A stretch of DNA of 64,000 nucleotides from Lelliottia sp. WAP21. GTDB taxonomy: Bacteria; Pseudomonadota; Gammaproteobacteria; Enterobacterales; Enterobacteriaceae. The notes beneath the pieces are model-generated. The model worked only from the letters and a program-made list of their open reading frames with translations. It was not told the DNA's origin and made no database searches. Shown here piece after piece: positions 54,466 through 63,956 of this stretch. A program made the translations under genes and the position numbers. Position 1 is the stretch's first letter; each line of letters starts with the position of its first letter. The stretch spans positions 56,724 through 120,723 of the forward strand of contig NZ_JAIWPG020000014.1 of the NCBI RefSeq assembly GCF_020532665.2. Reading direction: 5' to 3'.

Positions 54466-55839
54466 ATGGCACTTTGGGGTGGGCGTTTTACACAGGCAGC
54501 GGATCAGCGGTTCAAACAGTTCAACGACTCTTTGCGCTTCGACTACCGCCTGGCCGAACAGGATATCGTCGGCTCTGTGGCCTGGTCCAAAGCGCTGGTC
54601 ACCGTTGGCGTACTGACTGCTGATGAACAATTGCAGCTTGAAGAGGCGCTGAACAACCTGCTGGAAGAGGTGCGTCTCAATCCGCAGCAAATTCTGGAAA
54701 GCGATGCCGAAGATATTCACAGCTGGGTGGAAGGGAAACTCATCGACAAGGTCGGGCAGTTAGGTAAAAAGCTGCACACGGGACGTAGCCGTAACGACCA
54801 GGTCGCCACCGACCTGAAACTGTGGTGTAAAGACACGGTTGTCGAGTTGCTGGCCGCCAACCGCCAGCTGCAGGGCGCACTGGTGGAAACCGCGCAGAAC
54901 AACCAGGACGCGGTGATGCCGGGTTATACCCACCTGCAGCGTGCGCAGCCGGTGACCTTTGCCCACTGGTGTCTGGCCTACGTAGAGATGCTGGCGCGTG
55001 ATGAAAGCCGTCTGCAGGATACCCTGAAGCGTCTGGACGTGAGCCCGCTGGGCAGCGGTGCGCTGGCAGGGACGGCCTATGAAATCGACCGTGAGCAGCT
55101 GGCAGGCTGGCTGGGCTTTGCGTCCGCCACCCGTAACAGCCTGGACAGCGTTTCCGATCGTGATCACGTGCTGGAGCTGCTTTCCAATGCGTCTATCGGC
55201 ATGGTGCATCTGTCACGTTTTGCCGAAGACCTGATTTTCTTCAACTCCGGTGAAGCCGGGTTTGTTGAGCTGTCTGACCGCGTGACGTCAGGCTCCTCCC
55301 TGATGCCGCAGAAGAAAAACCCGGATGCGCTGGAGCTTATTCGCGGCAAGTGTGGCCGTGTGCAGGGCGCGCTGACCGGCATGATGATGACCCTGAAAGG
55401 GCTGCCGCTGGCGTACAACAAAGATATGCAGGAAGACAAAGAGGGGTTGTTCGACGCGCTCGATACCTGGCTCGATTGCCTGCATATGGGCGCACTGGTG
55501 CTGGACGGCATCCAGGTGAAACGCCCGCGTTGCCAGGAAGCGGCGCAGCAGGGTTATGCCAACTCTACAGAGCTTGCTGACTACCTGGTGGCAAAAGGCG
55601 TACCGTTCCGTGAAGCGCACCATATTGTCGGTGAAGCGGTGGTTGAAGCCATTCGTCAGGGCAAACCGCTTGAGGATCTCCCCCTCGCGGAGCTGCAAAA
55701 ATTCAGTGCGGTTATCGGTGATGATGTCTATCCGATTCTGGCATTGCAGTCTTGTCTGGATAAACGTGCAGCCAAGGGCGGTGTGTCGCCGAAGCAGGTG
55801 GCGCAGGCGATTGCGGATGCGAAAAACCGCCTGGTGTGA
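54466..55839 (+). CDS. argH: Argininosuccinate lyase
   Basis: A 457-residue fumarase-superfamily lyase yielding arginine and fumarate. The superfamily signature [12 protein letters not shown] holds the catalytic serine. [14 protein letters not shown] and [13 protein letters not shown] are the other conserved blocks. Start 54466 (MALWGGRF) has AAGGA eight bases away; a frame open to 54436 begins in the REP. Confidence 0.97.
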   Translation: MALWGGRFTQAADQRFKQFNDSLRFDYRLAEQDIVGSVAWSKALVTVGVLTADEQLQLEEALNNLLEEVRLNPQQILESDAEDIHSWVEGKLIDKVGQLGKKLHTGRSRNDQVATDLKLWCKDTVVELLAANRQLQGALVETAQNNQDAVMPGYTHLQRAQPVTFAHWCLAYVEMLARDESRLQDTLKRLDVSPLGSGALAGTAYEIDREQLAGWLGFASATRNSLDSVSDRDHVLELLSNASIGMVHLSRFAEDLIFFNSGEAGFVELSDRVTSGSSLMPQKKNPDALELIRGKCGRVQGALTGMMMTLKGLPLAYNKDMQEDKEGLFDALDTWLDCLHMGALVLDGIQVKRPRCQEAAQQGYANSTELADYLVAKGVPFREAHHIVGEAVVEAIRQGKPLEDLPLAELQKFSAVIGDDVYPILALQSCLDKRAAKGGVSPKQVAQAIADAKNRLV

Positions 55840-55841
55840 TG

Positions 55842-55927
55842 AGTGCGGGCTGGTGCCCTCACCCCGGCCCTCTCCCACAGGGAGAGGGAGTAAACACTAA
55901 AAATGGCAACTTCGGTTGCCATTTTGC
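55842..55927 (+). terminator. argH terminator preceded by the GC-rich palindrome repeat
   Basis: 55842-55888 is a full-length copy of the local repeat (GTGCGGGCTGGTGCCCTC, then CCCTCTCCC-ACA-GGGAGAGGG). It is followed, as in both copies behind pfkA, by AACACTAAAAA and a hairpin: AAAATGGCAAC-TTCG-GTTGCCATTTT at 55900-55925. The hairpin with its T tract ends the argCBH transcript. Confidence 0.88.
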
Positions 55928-55951
55928 TTTTATCCCCGGGCTTTTTTACGC

Positions 55952-56071
55952 AAAAAAAATGCGGACCACGGGGTCCGCAAAAGTTCACGTTGGCTTTAGT
56001 TTTTCGAGTTTGAGAGAAACTCGTTTGACTCGGCGGGGACTTCAAGGGTCAAACAGCCGCCGCCTCGTCTC
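55952..56071 (-). ncRNA. oxyS: OxyS, peroxide-induced small RNA
   Basis: Read on the minus strand from about 56071, the sequence runs GAGACGAGGCGGCGGC..., then the E. coli OxyS core CCCTTGAAGTC, then GAGTTTCTC, then CTAAAGCCAACGTGAACTTT. It ends in the hairpin GCGGACC-CCGT-GGTCCGC with eight T residues. Placement beside and divergent from oxyR is the same as in E. coli. The 5' end is inferred by alignment from memory and may be off by a few bases. The terminator loop differs from the E. coli one that pairs with fhlA. Confidence 0.85.
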
Positions 56072-56098
56072 TGTGCTGTATTATTCAACAGAATGCTT

Positions 56099-56150
56099 GA
56101 TAGGGATAATCGTTCGTTGCTATGCTATCTATCGCCATGAACTATCATGG
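56099..56150. promoter_or_regulatory. OxyR operator region between oxyS and oxyR
   Basis: A series of ATAG/CTAT elements at about ten-base steps (GATAGGGATAATCGTT, GCTATGCTATCTATCG, GAACTATC) matches the layout of the E. coli site from which OxyR activates oxyS and represses itself. Confidence 0.72.
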
Positions 56151-56166
56151 CGACGGAGGATGAATA

Positions 56167-57084
56167 ATGAATATTCGTGATCTTGAATACCTGGTTGCCC
56201 TTGCAGAGCATCGCCATTTTCGCCGCGCGGCAGATTCCTGCCACGTCAGTCAACCCACGCTGAGCGGTCAGATCCGCAAGCTTGAGGATGAATTAGGCGT
56301 AATGCTGCTGGAGCGAACCAGCCGTAAAGTGCTGTTCACCCAGGCCGGTTTGCTGCTGGTGGATCAGGCGCGCACCGTGCTGCGCGAGGTCAAAGTGCTC
56401 AAGGAAATGGCAAGCCAGCAGGGGGAGACGATGTCCGGCCCGCTGCATATCGGCCTGATCCCAACCGTTGGCCCCTACCTGTTGCCGCATATTATCCCGA
56501 TGCTGCACCAGACCTTCCCGAAACTCGAAATGTACCTGCATGAAGCACAAACCCATCAACTGCTGACGCAGTTAGATAGCGGCAAGCTCGACTGCGTGAT
56601 CCTTGCGCTGGTCAAAGAGAGCGAAGCCTTTATTGAGGTGCCGTTGTTTGATGAGCCGATGATGCTGGCGATCTATGAAGATCACCCGTGGGCGAATCGC
56701 GATCGTGTGCCGATGGCCGATCTGGCGGGTGAGAAATTGCTGATGCTGGAAGACGGGCACTGCCTGCGCGATCAGGCGATGGGTTTCTGCTTTGAAGCGG
56801 GGGCGGATGAGGATACTCACTTCCGCGCAACCAGCCTGGAAACGCTGCGCAACATGGTTGCAGCGGGAAGCGGTATTACGCTGTTACCGGCTTTGGCTGT
56901 GCCTAACGAGCGTAAGCGCGATGGCGTGGTTTACCTGCCGTGCATTAAACCTGAGCCGCGTCGCACGATTGGGCTGGTGTACCGCCCTGGCTCGCCGCTG
57001 CGCAGCCGCTATGAGCAGCTGGCAGAGGCCATCCGCAGTTCGATGGATGGCCATTTCGACAGTGCGTTAAAACAGGCGGTTTAA
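56167..57084 (+). CDS. oxyR: OxyR, hydrogen peroxide sensor-activator
   Basis: A 305-residue LysR-type regulator. The winged helix-turn-helix is at 1-60. The redox pair Cys199 and Cys208 is intact ([15 protein letters not shown]); peroxide forms a disulfide between them and switches DNA binding. GGAGGATGAATA precedes the ATG. It ends overlapping sthA by 18 bases. katG and oxyS are expected targets in this window. Confidence 0.98.
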   Translation: MNIRDLEYLVALAEHRHFRRAADSCHVSQPTLSGQIRKLEDELGVMLLERTSRKVLFTQAGLLLVDQARTVLREVKVLKEMASQQGETMSGPLHIGLIPTVGPYLLPHIIPMLHQTFPKLEMYLHEAQTHQLLTQLDSGKLDCVILALVKESEAFIEVPLFDEPMMLAIYEDHPWANRDRVPMADLAGEKLLMLEDGHCLRDQAMGFCFEAGADEDTHFRATSLETLRNMVAAGSGITLLPALAVPNERKRDGVVYLPCIKPEPRRTIGLVYRPGSPLRSRYEQLAEAIRSSMDGHFDSALKQAV

Positions 57085-58467
57085 GCCATTTAGCGCCGCT
57101 ACCCGATAGGCTTCTGCCATAGTAGGGTAGTTAAAGGTGGTGTTAACAAAGTACTCGATGGTGTTACCACCACCTTTTTGTTCCATGATTGCCTGGCCGA
57201 TATGAATGATCTCCGCGGCACGTTCACCGAAGCAGTGAATGCCCAGAATCTCTTTCGTCTCGCGATGGAACAAAATTTTCAGCGTTCCCACACTCATCCC
57301 CACGATTTGCGCCCGCGCCAGATGCTTGAACTGCGCACGACCCACTTCATAAGGCACTTTCATCGACGTCAGCTGTTGTTCGGTTTTACCTACAGAGCTG
57401 ATTTCCGGAATGGTGTAAATACCTGTCGGGATATCTTCAATCAGGTGGGCGTTCGCTTCACCTTTGACCAACGCCTGGGCGGCAATACGGCCCTGATCGT
57501 AGGCTGCTGAGGCCAGACTCGGATAACCAATCACATCGCCAACGGCATAGATATGCGGCAGCGCTGTCTGGTACATACTGTTGACCTTCAACTGACCGCG
57601 GCTGTCGGTGGCAAGACCTATGTTTTCCAGCGCCAGCGAATCGGTGTTCCCGGTACGGCCATTCGCATACAGCAGGCAGTCGGCTTTTAGTTTTTTACCG
57701 GACTTCAGGTGCATGATCACGCCGTCGTCGCAGCCTTCAATTTTCTCGTACTCTTCATTGTGGCGGATGACGACACCGCTGTTCCAGAAGTGATAGGAGA
57801 GCGAATCGGACATCTCCTGATCGAGAAATGCCAGCAGGCGATCGCGGGTGTTGATTAAATCCACTTTCACTTCCATCCCACGGAAGATGGAGGCGTATTC
57901 GCAGCCAATCACCCCTGCGCCATAGATCAACACATGGCGAGGCTCATGGTGCAGGCTCAGGATAGAGTCACTGTCGTAAACACGCGGATGCGAAAAATCC
58001 ACGTCATCAGGGTGATAGGGACGTGACCCACACGCAATCACAAATTTTTCCGCGGTAATCGTCTCGACCGAGCCGTCATGGCATTTTAGTGCCAGCGTAT
58101 GCTCGTCGACGAAATGCGCGTCTCCTTGCAGGATTTCACAGTGGTTGCGTTCGTAGAATCCCTGCCTCATCCGCGTCTGCTGATTAATAACCGTATCGGC
58201 ATGGTTAAGGATGTCGGCAAAAGAGGAACGAAGAAGTCGGGAGTGGTCGCTGTAAAGAGGGTTTTGGTTAAATTCGATAATGCGGCTAACGGCGTGGCGG
58301 AGTGCTTTAGACGGGATGGTGCCCCAGTGGGTGCAACCGCCGCCGACATTATGGTAGCGCTCAATCACCGCGACCCTGGCTCCCTGCTTCACCAGACCCA
58401 TAGCAGCGCCTTCGCCGCCGGGACCGGAACCAATAACTATTGCGTCGTAATCGTAGGAATGTGACAT
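57067..58467 (-). CDS. sthA: Soluble pyridine nucleotide transhydrogenase
   Basis: A 466-residue flavoprotein of the disulfide reductase family that transfers hydride between NADPH and NAD. FAD motif [14 protein letters not shown] is at the N-terminus, and a second nucleotide motif is [13 protein letters not shown]. As usual for SthA, the redox-active pair is broken: Cys45 is present in [13 protein letters not shown], but Thr50 replaces the second cysteine. Confidence 0.96.
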   Translation of the reverse strand: MSHSYDYDAIVIGSGPGGEGAAMGLVKQGARVAVIERYHNVGGGCTHWGTIPSKALRHAVSRIIEFNQNPLYSDHSRLLRSSFADILNHADTVINQQTRMRQGFYERNHCEILQGDAHFVDEHTLALKCHDGSVETITAEKFVIACGSRPYHPDDVDFSHPRVYDSDSILSLHHEPRHVLIYGAGVIGCEYASIFRGMEVKVDLINTRDRLLAFLDQEMSDSLSYHFWNSGVVIRHNEEYEKIEGCDDGVIMHLKSGKKLKADCLLYANGRTGNTDSLALENIGLATDSRGQLKVNSMYQTALPHIYAVGDVIGYPSLASAAYDQGRIAAQALVKGEANAHLIEDIPTGIYTIPEISSVGKTEQQLTSMKVPYEVGRAQFKHLARAQIVGMSVGTLKILFHRETKEILGIHCFGERAAEIIHIGQAIMEQKGGGNTIEYFVNTTFNYPTMAEAYRVAALNGLNRLF

Positions 58468-58666
58468 GGCAAGGCTTACCTGTTCTTATACATAAAAGCA
58501 ACAGAATAGTAACATCATTGGTCCGATAACCCAATTATCGTTGTGCTCTTTTCGCACAGTGGAGCACAAACGGCACGTAAACAATCATTCACAAAGGGAT
58601 GTAAACAGATTAATTTTATTCTCTGGTATAGTGCCAACAGGCCTTTGGAAGGATTCAACTATCGTG

Positions 58667-59308
58667 ATGGGCGTTAGAGCACAACAAAAAGAGAAAACAC
58701 GGCGTTCGCTGGTGGAAGCGGCATTCAGTCAACTGAGTGCTGAGCGAAGCTTTGCCAGTTTGAGCCTGCGGGAAGTCGCGCGCGAGGCCGGAATTGCGCC
58801 AACCTCCTTCTATCGTCATTTTCGGGATGTGGATGAACTGGGGCTGACCATGGTCGATGAAAGCGGCCTGATGTTGCGCCAGCTAATGCGTCAGGCACGC
58901 CAGCGCATCGCCAAAGGCGGGAGCGTGATCCGCACATCGGTCTCGACCTTTATGGAATTTATCGGCAATAACCCTAATGCGTTTCGTCTGTTATTGCGTG
59001 AACGCTCAGGCACATCGGCCGCCTTTCGTGCCGCAGTCGTGAGAGAAATTCAGCATTTTATTGCGGAACTTGCCGACTATCTTGAAATCGAAAACCATAT
59101 GCCACGCGCCTTCACCGAAGCACAGGCCGAGGCGATGGTCACCATTGTTTTCAGTGCGGGCGCCGAAGCACTGGATGTGGGTGTTGAACAGCGTAAGCAA
59201 CTCGAAGAGCGGCTGGTATTGCAACTGCGGATGATTTCCAAAGGCGCGTACTACTGGTATCGCCGTGAACAAGAACGGTCGGCGCATCAAATCGACGAAG
59301 GTGAGTAA
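58667..59308 (+). CDS. fabR: FabR, unsaturated fatty acid synthesis repressor
   Basis: A 213-residue TetR-type repressor of fabA and fabB that senses the saturated/unsaturated acyl balance. The helix-turn-helix is in [20 protein letters not shown]. The start [10 protein letters not shown] at 58667 follows E. coli, though the ribosome site AAGGA lies 13 bases away and GTG 58664 cannot be excluded. Its stop shares a base with the yijD start (TAATG), so the two are coupled. Confidence 0.94.
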   Translation: MGVRAQQKEKTRRSLVEAAFSQLSAERSFASLSLREVAREAGIAPTSFYRHFRDVDELGLTMVDESGLMLRQLMRQARQRIAKGGSVIRTSVSTFMEFIGNNPNAFRLLLRERSGTSAAFRAAVVREIQHFIAELADYLEIENHMPRAFTEAQAEAMVTIVFSAGAEALDVGVEQRKQLEERLVLQLRMISKGAYYWYRREQERSAHQIDEGE

Positions 59309-59667
59309 TGAAACAGTCAGGTCAGGATAAAGGTACGTTGTTGCTGGCATTGATCGCTGGCTTATCAATCAATGGCACATTTGCGGCGATTTTCAGCTCC
59401 ATTGTGCCCTTTTCAATCTTTCCGATGATAGCCCTGGTGCTGACGGTGTACTGCCTGCATCAACGCTATCAGAACCGCACCATGCCGGTAGGTTTACCGG
59501 GCCTGGCCGCTGCGTTCTTTATTCTGGGCGTTCTGCTGTACAGCACCGTGGTGCGCGCCGAATATCCGGATATCGGTTCAAACTTCCTGCCGGCTATCTT
59601 AACCGTGGCGCTGGTGTTCTGGATTGGCATCAAGATGCGTAATCGTAAGCACCAGTCCATCGAGTAA
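59308..59667 (+). CDS. yijD: YijD, DUF1422 inner-membrane protein
   Basis: A 119-residue membrane protein with about four hydrophobic segments, conserved next to fabR in enterics. Function is unknown. The position suggests a link with membrane lipid balance (inference). Confidence 0.9.
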   Translation: MKQSGQDKGTLLLALIAGLSINGTFAAIFSSIVPFSIFPMIALVLTVYCLHQRYQNRTMPVGLPGLAAAFFILGVLLYSTVVRAEYPDIGSNFLPAILTVALVFWIGIKMRNRKHQSIE

Positions 59668-59694
59668 GAAGAGCCTGGGCACTCTGGAAAGTAA

Positions 59695-59720
59695 GCCGGA
59701 TAGCGCTGCGCGCACCCGGC
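59695..59720. repeat. REP-type palindrome between yijD and trmA
   Basis: GCCGGATAGCGCTGCGCGCA then CCCGGC: an imperfect REP palindrome between the convergent gene ends. Confidence 0.75.
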
Positions 59721-59727
59721 TGACAGT

Positions 59728-60828
59728 TTATCGGGCAGTCAGTAAAACGCCGCACTCCATATGGTGCGTATACGGGAACTGATCGAACAACGCCAGACGT
59801 TCAACCTTGTGCGTCTGGCTTAATGTTTCCAGGTTCTTACAAAGCGTTTCCGGATTGCACGAGATATACAGAATGCGCGGATACGCTTGCACCATCTTTT
59901 CAGTTTCACTGTCCAGCCCACTGCGTGGGGGATCGACAAAAATCGTCTCGCACTGATAACTCTTCAGGTCGATACCCTGCAGACGGTTAAATTCACGCAC
60001 GCCGTTCATGGCTTGGGTAAACTCTTCAGCCGCCATTCTGATGATCTGCACGTTATCGATATGGTTGGCGGCAATGTTGTACTGCGCCGACGCAACGGAC
60101 GGTTTGGCGATTTCGGTTGCCAGTACGCGATTGAAGTTGCGCGCCAGCGCCAGCGAAAAATTGCCGTTGCCACAGTACAACTCCAGCAAATCACCCGTTG
60201 AACCTTCTGTCGCGTTAATGGCCCACTCCAGCATTTGCACGTTCATTGCTGCATTCGGCTGGGTGAAGCTGTTTTCGACCTGACGGTAGATCATCTCTTT
60301 ACCCGCCACGGCAAGACGCTCATCAACGTAATCTTGATCGAGCATGATTTTGGTTTTTGTCGCACGACCAATCAGATGCACATTAATGTTTTGCGCACGC
60401 AGCGCATCACGCAGGCGTTCTGCCTCTGCGCGCCATTCATCATTCAGAGCCTTGTGGTACAGCAGGGAGACAATGGCCTGATTACTTTGGGTGGTCAGGT
60501 AGTCAATCTGGAACAGTTTATGGCGCAGTACAGGATTCTCACGCACACCTTCAATCATCAGCGTCATTAACTGATTAATTAATTCACTCGCCGCGGGGAA
60601 ACTGTTCACGCGAATACGCGATTTGGTCTGCTGATCGAAAATGATGTGATACAGATCGTCGCCATCGTGCCAGATGCGGAACTCAGCACGCATACGATAA
60701 TGGCTGACCGGTGAACGAAACACCTCGGGAACCGGCGCCGCGAAAGGCGTCATCATACTTTGCAGGCGGACGACTTTCTCTGCCAGCTGTGCGTCGTACT
60801 GTTCTGTCGGAAGGTGTTCGGGGGTCAT
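59728..60828 (-). CDS. trmA: tRNA (uracil-5-)-methyltransferase TrmA
   Basis: A 366-residue SAM methyltransferase making m5U54 in the T-loop of nearly all tRNAs. The SAM motif is [26 protein letters not shown] and the catalytic cysteine in [10 protein letters not shown] follow. The start at 60828 has AGGA six bases before it and gives the E. coli length; the frame extends to 60918 without support. Confidence 0.96.
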   Translation of the reverse strand: MTPEHLPTEQYDAQLAEKVVRLQSMMTPFAAPVPEVFRSPVSHYRMRAEFRIWHDGDDLYHIIFDQQTKSRIRVNSFPAASELINQLMTLMIEGVRENPVLRHKLFQIDYLTTQSNQAIVSLLYHKALNDEWRAEAERLRDALRAQNINVHLIGRATKTKIMLDQDYVDERLAVAGKEMIYRQVENSFTQPNAAMNVQMLEWAINATEGSTGDLLELYCGNGNFSLALARNFNRVLATEIAKPSVASAQYNIAANHIDNVQIIRMAAEEFTQAMNGVREFNRLQGIDLKSYQCETIFVDPPRSGLDSETEKMVQAYPRILYISCNPETLCKNLETLSQTHKVERLALFDQFPYTHHMECGVLLTAR

Positions 60829-60904
60829 GATGCGTCCTGAGTGATAAAGAATTACGCGGGGATTGTAGGGATTGTGCAGACGATGTCCAGATTTAATGGG
60901 GCAT

Positions 60905-60928
60905 AGCTGTCTGGACATCTATACGTAT
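60905..60928. promoter_or_regulatory. Candidate MetJ operator upstream of btuB
   Basis: Three adjacent 8-mers in register, AGCTGTCT, GGACATCT and ATACGTAT, each match the AGACGTCT met box at six of eight positions. They resemble the metF array in this window (TTACATCT, AGACGTCT, AAACGTAT). They lie just before the btuB leader, and also before trmA on the other strand. Confidence 0.5.
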
Positions 60929-60943
60929 CTAATTGTAGCATTC

Positions 60944-61226
60944 TGTTTCCGGTCTCCTGAAAGTGAAAAGGGAATCCAGTGCAAATCTGGAGCTGACGCG
61001 CAGCGGTAAAGACTGGCGGGATGAGAGTTTAGACACTGCTACATTAAACACGACATCATTTAAGTTGCAGCCAACCAGGAGGCAGCTTGAAGGATGAGGT
61101 GAGTGGGAAGTCTTCATCCGCAACACGCCACCAAGCCCGAAGACCTGCCGGAATCACGTCGCATTTGGTTTCATCATCGCGTGCTATAGATGAGGCCTGC
61201 GGCATCCTTCTTATATTATGGATGCT
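60944..61226 (+). promoter_or_regulatory. Cobalamin riboswitch of btuB
   Basis: The leader carries the conserved blocks of an adenosylcobalamin riboswitch: GGGAATCCAGTG, AATCTGGAGCTGACGCGCAG, GTGGGAAG (seen as GAGTGGGAAG), and the B12 box AGCCCGAAGACCTGCC at 61134-61149. The expression platform is visible. GCATCC (61202-61207) pairs with GGATGC (61220-61225), and the latter contains the ribosome site for ATG 61233. The segment between the conserved blocks (about 61045-61090) differs from E. coli, as peripheral helices often do. Confidence 0.9.
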
Positions 61227-61232
61227 TTAACA

Positions 61233-63068
61233 ATGATTAAAAAAGTATCGCTGATGACGGCGCTTTCCGTCACGGCATTTTCGGGCTGGGCGCAGGATAG
61301 CGCTGACTCGTTGGTGGTGACAGCAAACCGTTTTCAACAACCTGTTAATACCGTCCTTGCGCCAACGGACATCGTGACGCGTGAGGATATTGACCGCTGG
61401 CAATCTAAAACGGTTCTTGACGTTATGCGACGCCTGCCCGGCGTGGATATCGCGCAATATGGCGGTATGGGGCAGAGTTCATCCCTTTTTGTCCGGGGAA
61501 CAGAGTCTAAACACGTATTGGTGCTAGTCGATGGCATTCCGGTTGCCCGCCCGGGTATTTCCAACAGTACTGAAATCGATCAAATCCCGGTGTCGCTGGT
61601 TCAGCGTATTGAGTATATCCGCGGACCCCGCTCGGCGATCTATGGCTCGGGTGCGATTGGCGGCGTCGTCAACATTATTACGATGACCGGTGAAGAGCGT
61701 TCGCAAATCAATGCGGGTGTGGGTTCAAAAGGCTATCAGGAGTATGACGGAACGTATCGCAAGCGCTTTGGTGATACGGTCGTAACGGCGGCGGGCGCGT
61801 ATCAGACGACGAAGGGCTTTAACGTTCAGCCGCATTCAACCTATAGCGGCGATAACGATCGCGATGGCTATCGAAATAAGCTTTTCTGGGGCGGCATCGA
61901 ACATAAGTTTAACGACTACTTTGACGGTTCATTCCGTGGCTACGGGTATGCCAGTAACGCCGATTATGATCAGGGCAACTGGGGGTATGACGGCGGCAAT
62001 GATGAGCACCAGAACTATACCCAGTCCTGGGACGCGGCGATGCGCTTCCATTCCGGTATTTACTCTTCTCAACTGGTTGCCAATTACCAGCGAATTAAAG
62101 ATTATAACTACAGCAGCCAGACGTGGCGATATGCCCCGGGCTACTCCCTCGACGATATGGAGCAACGTTATATCCAGTGGGGGAATAATGTCATCGTCGG
62201 ACATGGCGCCATCAGCGGCGGTGTCGACTGGAAACAAGAAAAGCTCATGTCGTTGGGAACCACCAGTTCCGATAACTATAAGCGCGATAACACCGGCTTA
62301 TACCTCACAGGTCAGCAGCAAATTGACAGCGTGACGCTGGAGGCTTCGGGTCGTGAAGACCATGATGAGCAGTTTGGCTGGCATGGAACGTGGCAAACGG
62401 CAGCAGGCTGGGAGTTTGTTGAGGACTATAAAATGACGCTGTCCTACGGCACGGGGTTCCTTGCACCTTCATTGGGCCAGCAGTTTGGCGCCGAACGCTT
62501 TGGCATCTCTTCGAATCCAAACCTGAAGCCTGAAGAGTCAAAACAGTGGGAAGCCGGGCTGGAAGGACTAACCGGACCGGTTGACTGGCGACTCTCGACT
62601 TACCGCTACGAAATTCAGAACCTGATTGATTACAACAATAATGCCTACTTCAATGTGAAGTCCGCCACCATCAAAGGACTGGAGTGGACAGCGGACGTTA
62701 CGACGGGGCCTGTGGATCATCGGTTAACCTTGCAGTATATCGACCCACGCGATGATGAAACCGGTAAACAACTCTATCGTCGTGCGAAGCAGCAGGTGAA
62801 ATACGATTTAAGCGGGCAGGCCTATTCGCTGGGTTGGGATGTGACCTGGCAGTATATCGGTGAGCGCTACGATTATGACTACGACAATTCCCGCCGCGTG
62901 CAAATGGGGGGGATAAGTTTGTGGGATGTCGCACTTTCATATCCGGTCACCTCTCATCTGACAGTTCGTGGTAAAATAGCTAACCTGTTCGATAAAGATT
63001 ACGAGACAGTTTATGGCTACCAAACTGCAGGACGGGAATACACCTTGTCTGGCAGCTACACCTTCTGA
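61233..63068 (+). CDS. btuB: BtuB, outer-membrane vitamin B12 transporter
   Basis: A 611-residue TonB-dependent receptor. The signal peptide is residues 1-20 (cleaved after GWA). The TonB box is in DSLVVTANRF right after it. The plug domain (~30-150) includes VEYIRGPRSAIYGSGAIGGVVNIIT-type motifs, and a 22-strand barrel ends in Phe. The start at 61233 (MIKKVSLMT) is chosen over ATG 61218, which lies in the riboswitch hairpin. The last ~40 residues match E. coli BtuB, but the plug apices and barrel loops are strongly diverged. The 3' end overlaps murI by 56 bases. Confidence 0.94.
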   Translation: MIKKVSLMTALSVTAFSGWAQDSADSLVVTANRFQQPVNTVLAPTDIVTREDIDRWQSKTVLDVMRRLPGVDIAQYGGMGQSSSLFVRGTESKHVLVLVDGIPVARPGISNSTEIDQIPVSLVQRIEYIRGPRSAIYGSGAIGGVVNIITMTGEERSQINAGVGSKGYQEYDGTYRKRFGDTVVTAAGAYQTTKGFNVQPHSTYSGDNDRDGYRNKLFWGGIEHKFNDYFDGSFRGYGYASNADYDQGNWGYDGGNDEHQNYTQSWDAAMRFHSGIYSSQLVANYQRIKDYNYSSQTWRYAPGYSLDDMEQRYIQWGNNVIVGHGAISGGVDWKQEKLMSLGTTSSDNYKRDNTGLYLTGQQQIDSVTLEASGREDHDEQFGWHGTWQTAAGWEFVEDYKMTLSYGTGFLAPSLGQQFGAERFGISSNPNLKPEESKQWEAGLEGLTGPVDWRLSTYRYEIQNLIDYNNNAYFNVKSATIKGLEWTADVTTGPVDHRLTLQYIDPRDDETGKQLYRRAKQQVKYDLSGQAYSLGWDVTWQYIGERYDYDYDNSRRVQMGGISLWDVALSYPVTSHLTVRGKIANLFDKDYETVYGYQTAGREYTLSGSYTF

Positions 63069-63864
63069 TCCGCGTCCCACCGTGCTGGTATTTGACTCCG
63101 GCGTCGGTGGGCTTTCGGTCTACGATGAGATTCGGCATCTCCTGCCGAATCTCCACTATATCTATGCCTTCGACAACGTGGCTTTTCCCTATGGAGAGAA
63201 GAGCGAGGAATTTATTGTCGAACGCGTCGTTGAAATTGTCACTGCGGTGCAGGCGCGTTTCCCGCTAGCGCTGGCGGTAATTGCCTGTAATACGGCAAGC
63301 ACCGTTTCGCTTCCTGCCTTGCGTGAAAAATTCCCCTTCCCTGTGGTGGGCGTGGTACCTGCGATTAAGCCTGCGGCACGTCTAACCGCAAATGGTATCG
63401 TGGGTCTGCTGGCGACACGCGGCACGGTTAAACGTCCTTATACACGTGAACTGATTGACCGCTTTGCGCATGAATGTCAGATCGCCATGCTTGGCTCGGC
63501 AGAGCTGGTGGAAATGGCAGAAGCAAAACTGCACGGTGAACCCGTTTCGCTTGAAGAGTTGCGTCGCATATTGCGTCCATGGCTGCGAATGCCAGAGCCG
63601 CCGGATACGGTTGTACTGGGATGCACGCATTTCCCTTTATTGCAGGATGAACTTTTACAGGTGCTGCCGGAGGGGACACGGCTGGTTGATTCCGGCGCGG
63701 CTATTGCACGTCGCACGGCCTGGCTGCTTGAACATGAAGCGCCAGATGCAAAATCAACCGCAGCGAATATTGCCTTCTGTATGGCCCTGACAAAAGAAAC
63801 TGAGCAACTTTTACCCGTTTTACGCCGTTATGGCTTTGAAACGCTCGAAAAACTAGCGCTATAG
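63013..63864 (+). CDS. murI: Glutamate racemase
   Basis: A 283-residue enzyme supplying D-glutamate for peptidoglycan. The two catalytic cysteines are in AVIACNTASTVSLP and VVLGCTHFPLLQ; the aspartate in FDSGVGGLS is also conserved. An N-terminal extension of about 20 residues precedes the core, as in E. coli, where UDP-MurNAc-Ala activates the enzyme through this part. It overlaps btuB. Confidence 0.96.
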   Translation: MATKLQDGNTPCLAATPSDPRPTVLVFDSGVGGLSVYDEIRHLLPNLHYIYAFDNVAFPYGEKSEEFIVERVVEIVTAVQARFPLALAVIACNTASTVSLPALREKFPFPVVGVVPAIKPAARLTANGIVGLLATRGTVKRPYTRELIDRFAHECQIAMLGSAELVEMAEAKLHGEPVSLEELRRILRPWLRMPEPPDTVVLGCTHFPLLQDELLQVLPEGTRLVDSGAAIARRTAWLLEHEAPDAKSTAANIAFCMALTKETEQLLPVLRRYGFETLEKLAL

Positions 63865-63889
63865 CACGGTTTTGAGCAAAAAAGAGGCG

Positions 63890-63956
63890 GTTGAGAGTTT
63901 TTTTTAAAAGAGGGGTTGTCAATGTCTGAGAACTCCCTATAATGCGCCTCCACTGA
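63890..63956 (+). promoter_or_regulatory. rRNA operon P1 promoter
   Basis: TTGTCA (63916-63921) and TATAAT (63938-63943), 16 bp apart, with the GC-rich discriminator GCGCCTCC and CACTGACACGG downstream, are the rrn P1 pattern. The T/A tract before it (63898-63910) is a possible UP element. murI is followed by rrnB in E. coli. The leader runs off the window; no 16S sequence is included. Confidence 0.9.
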
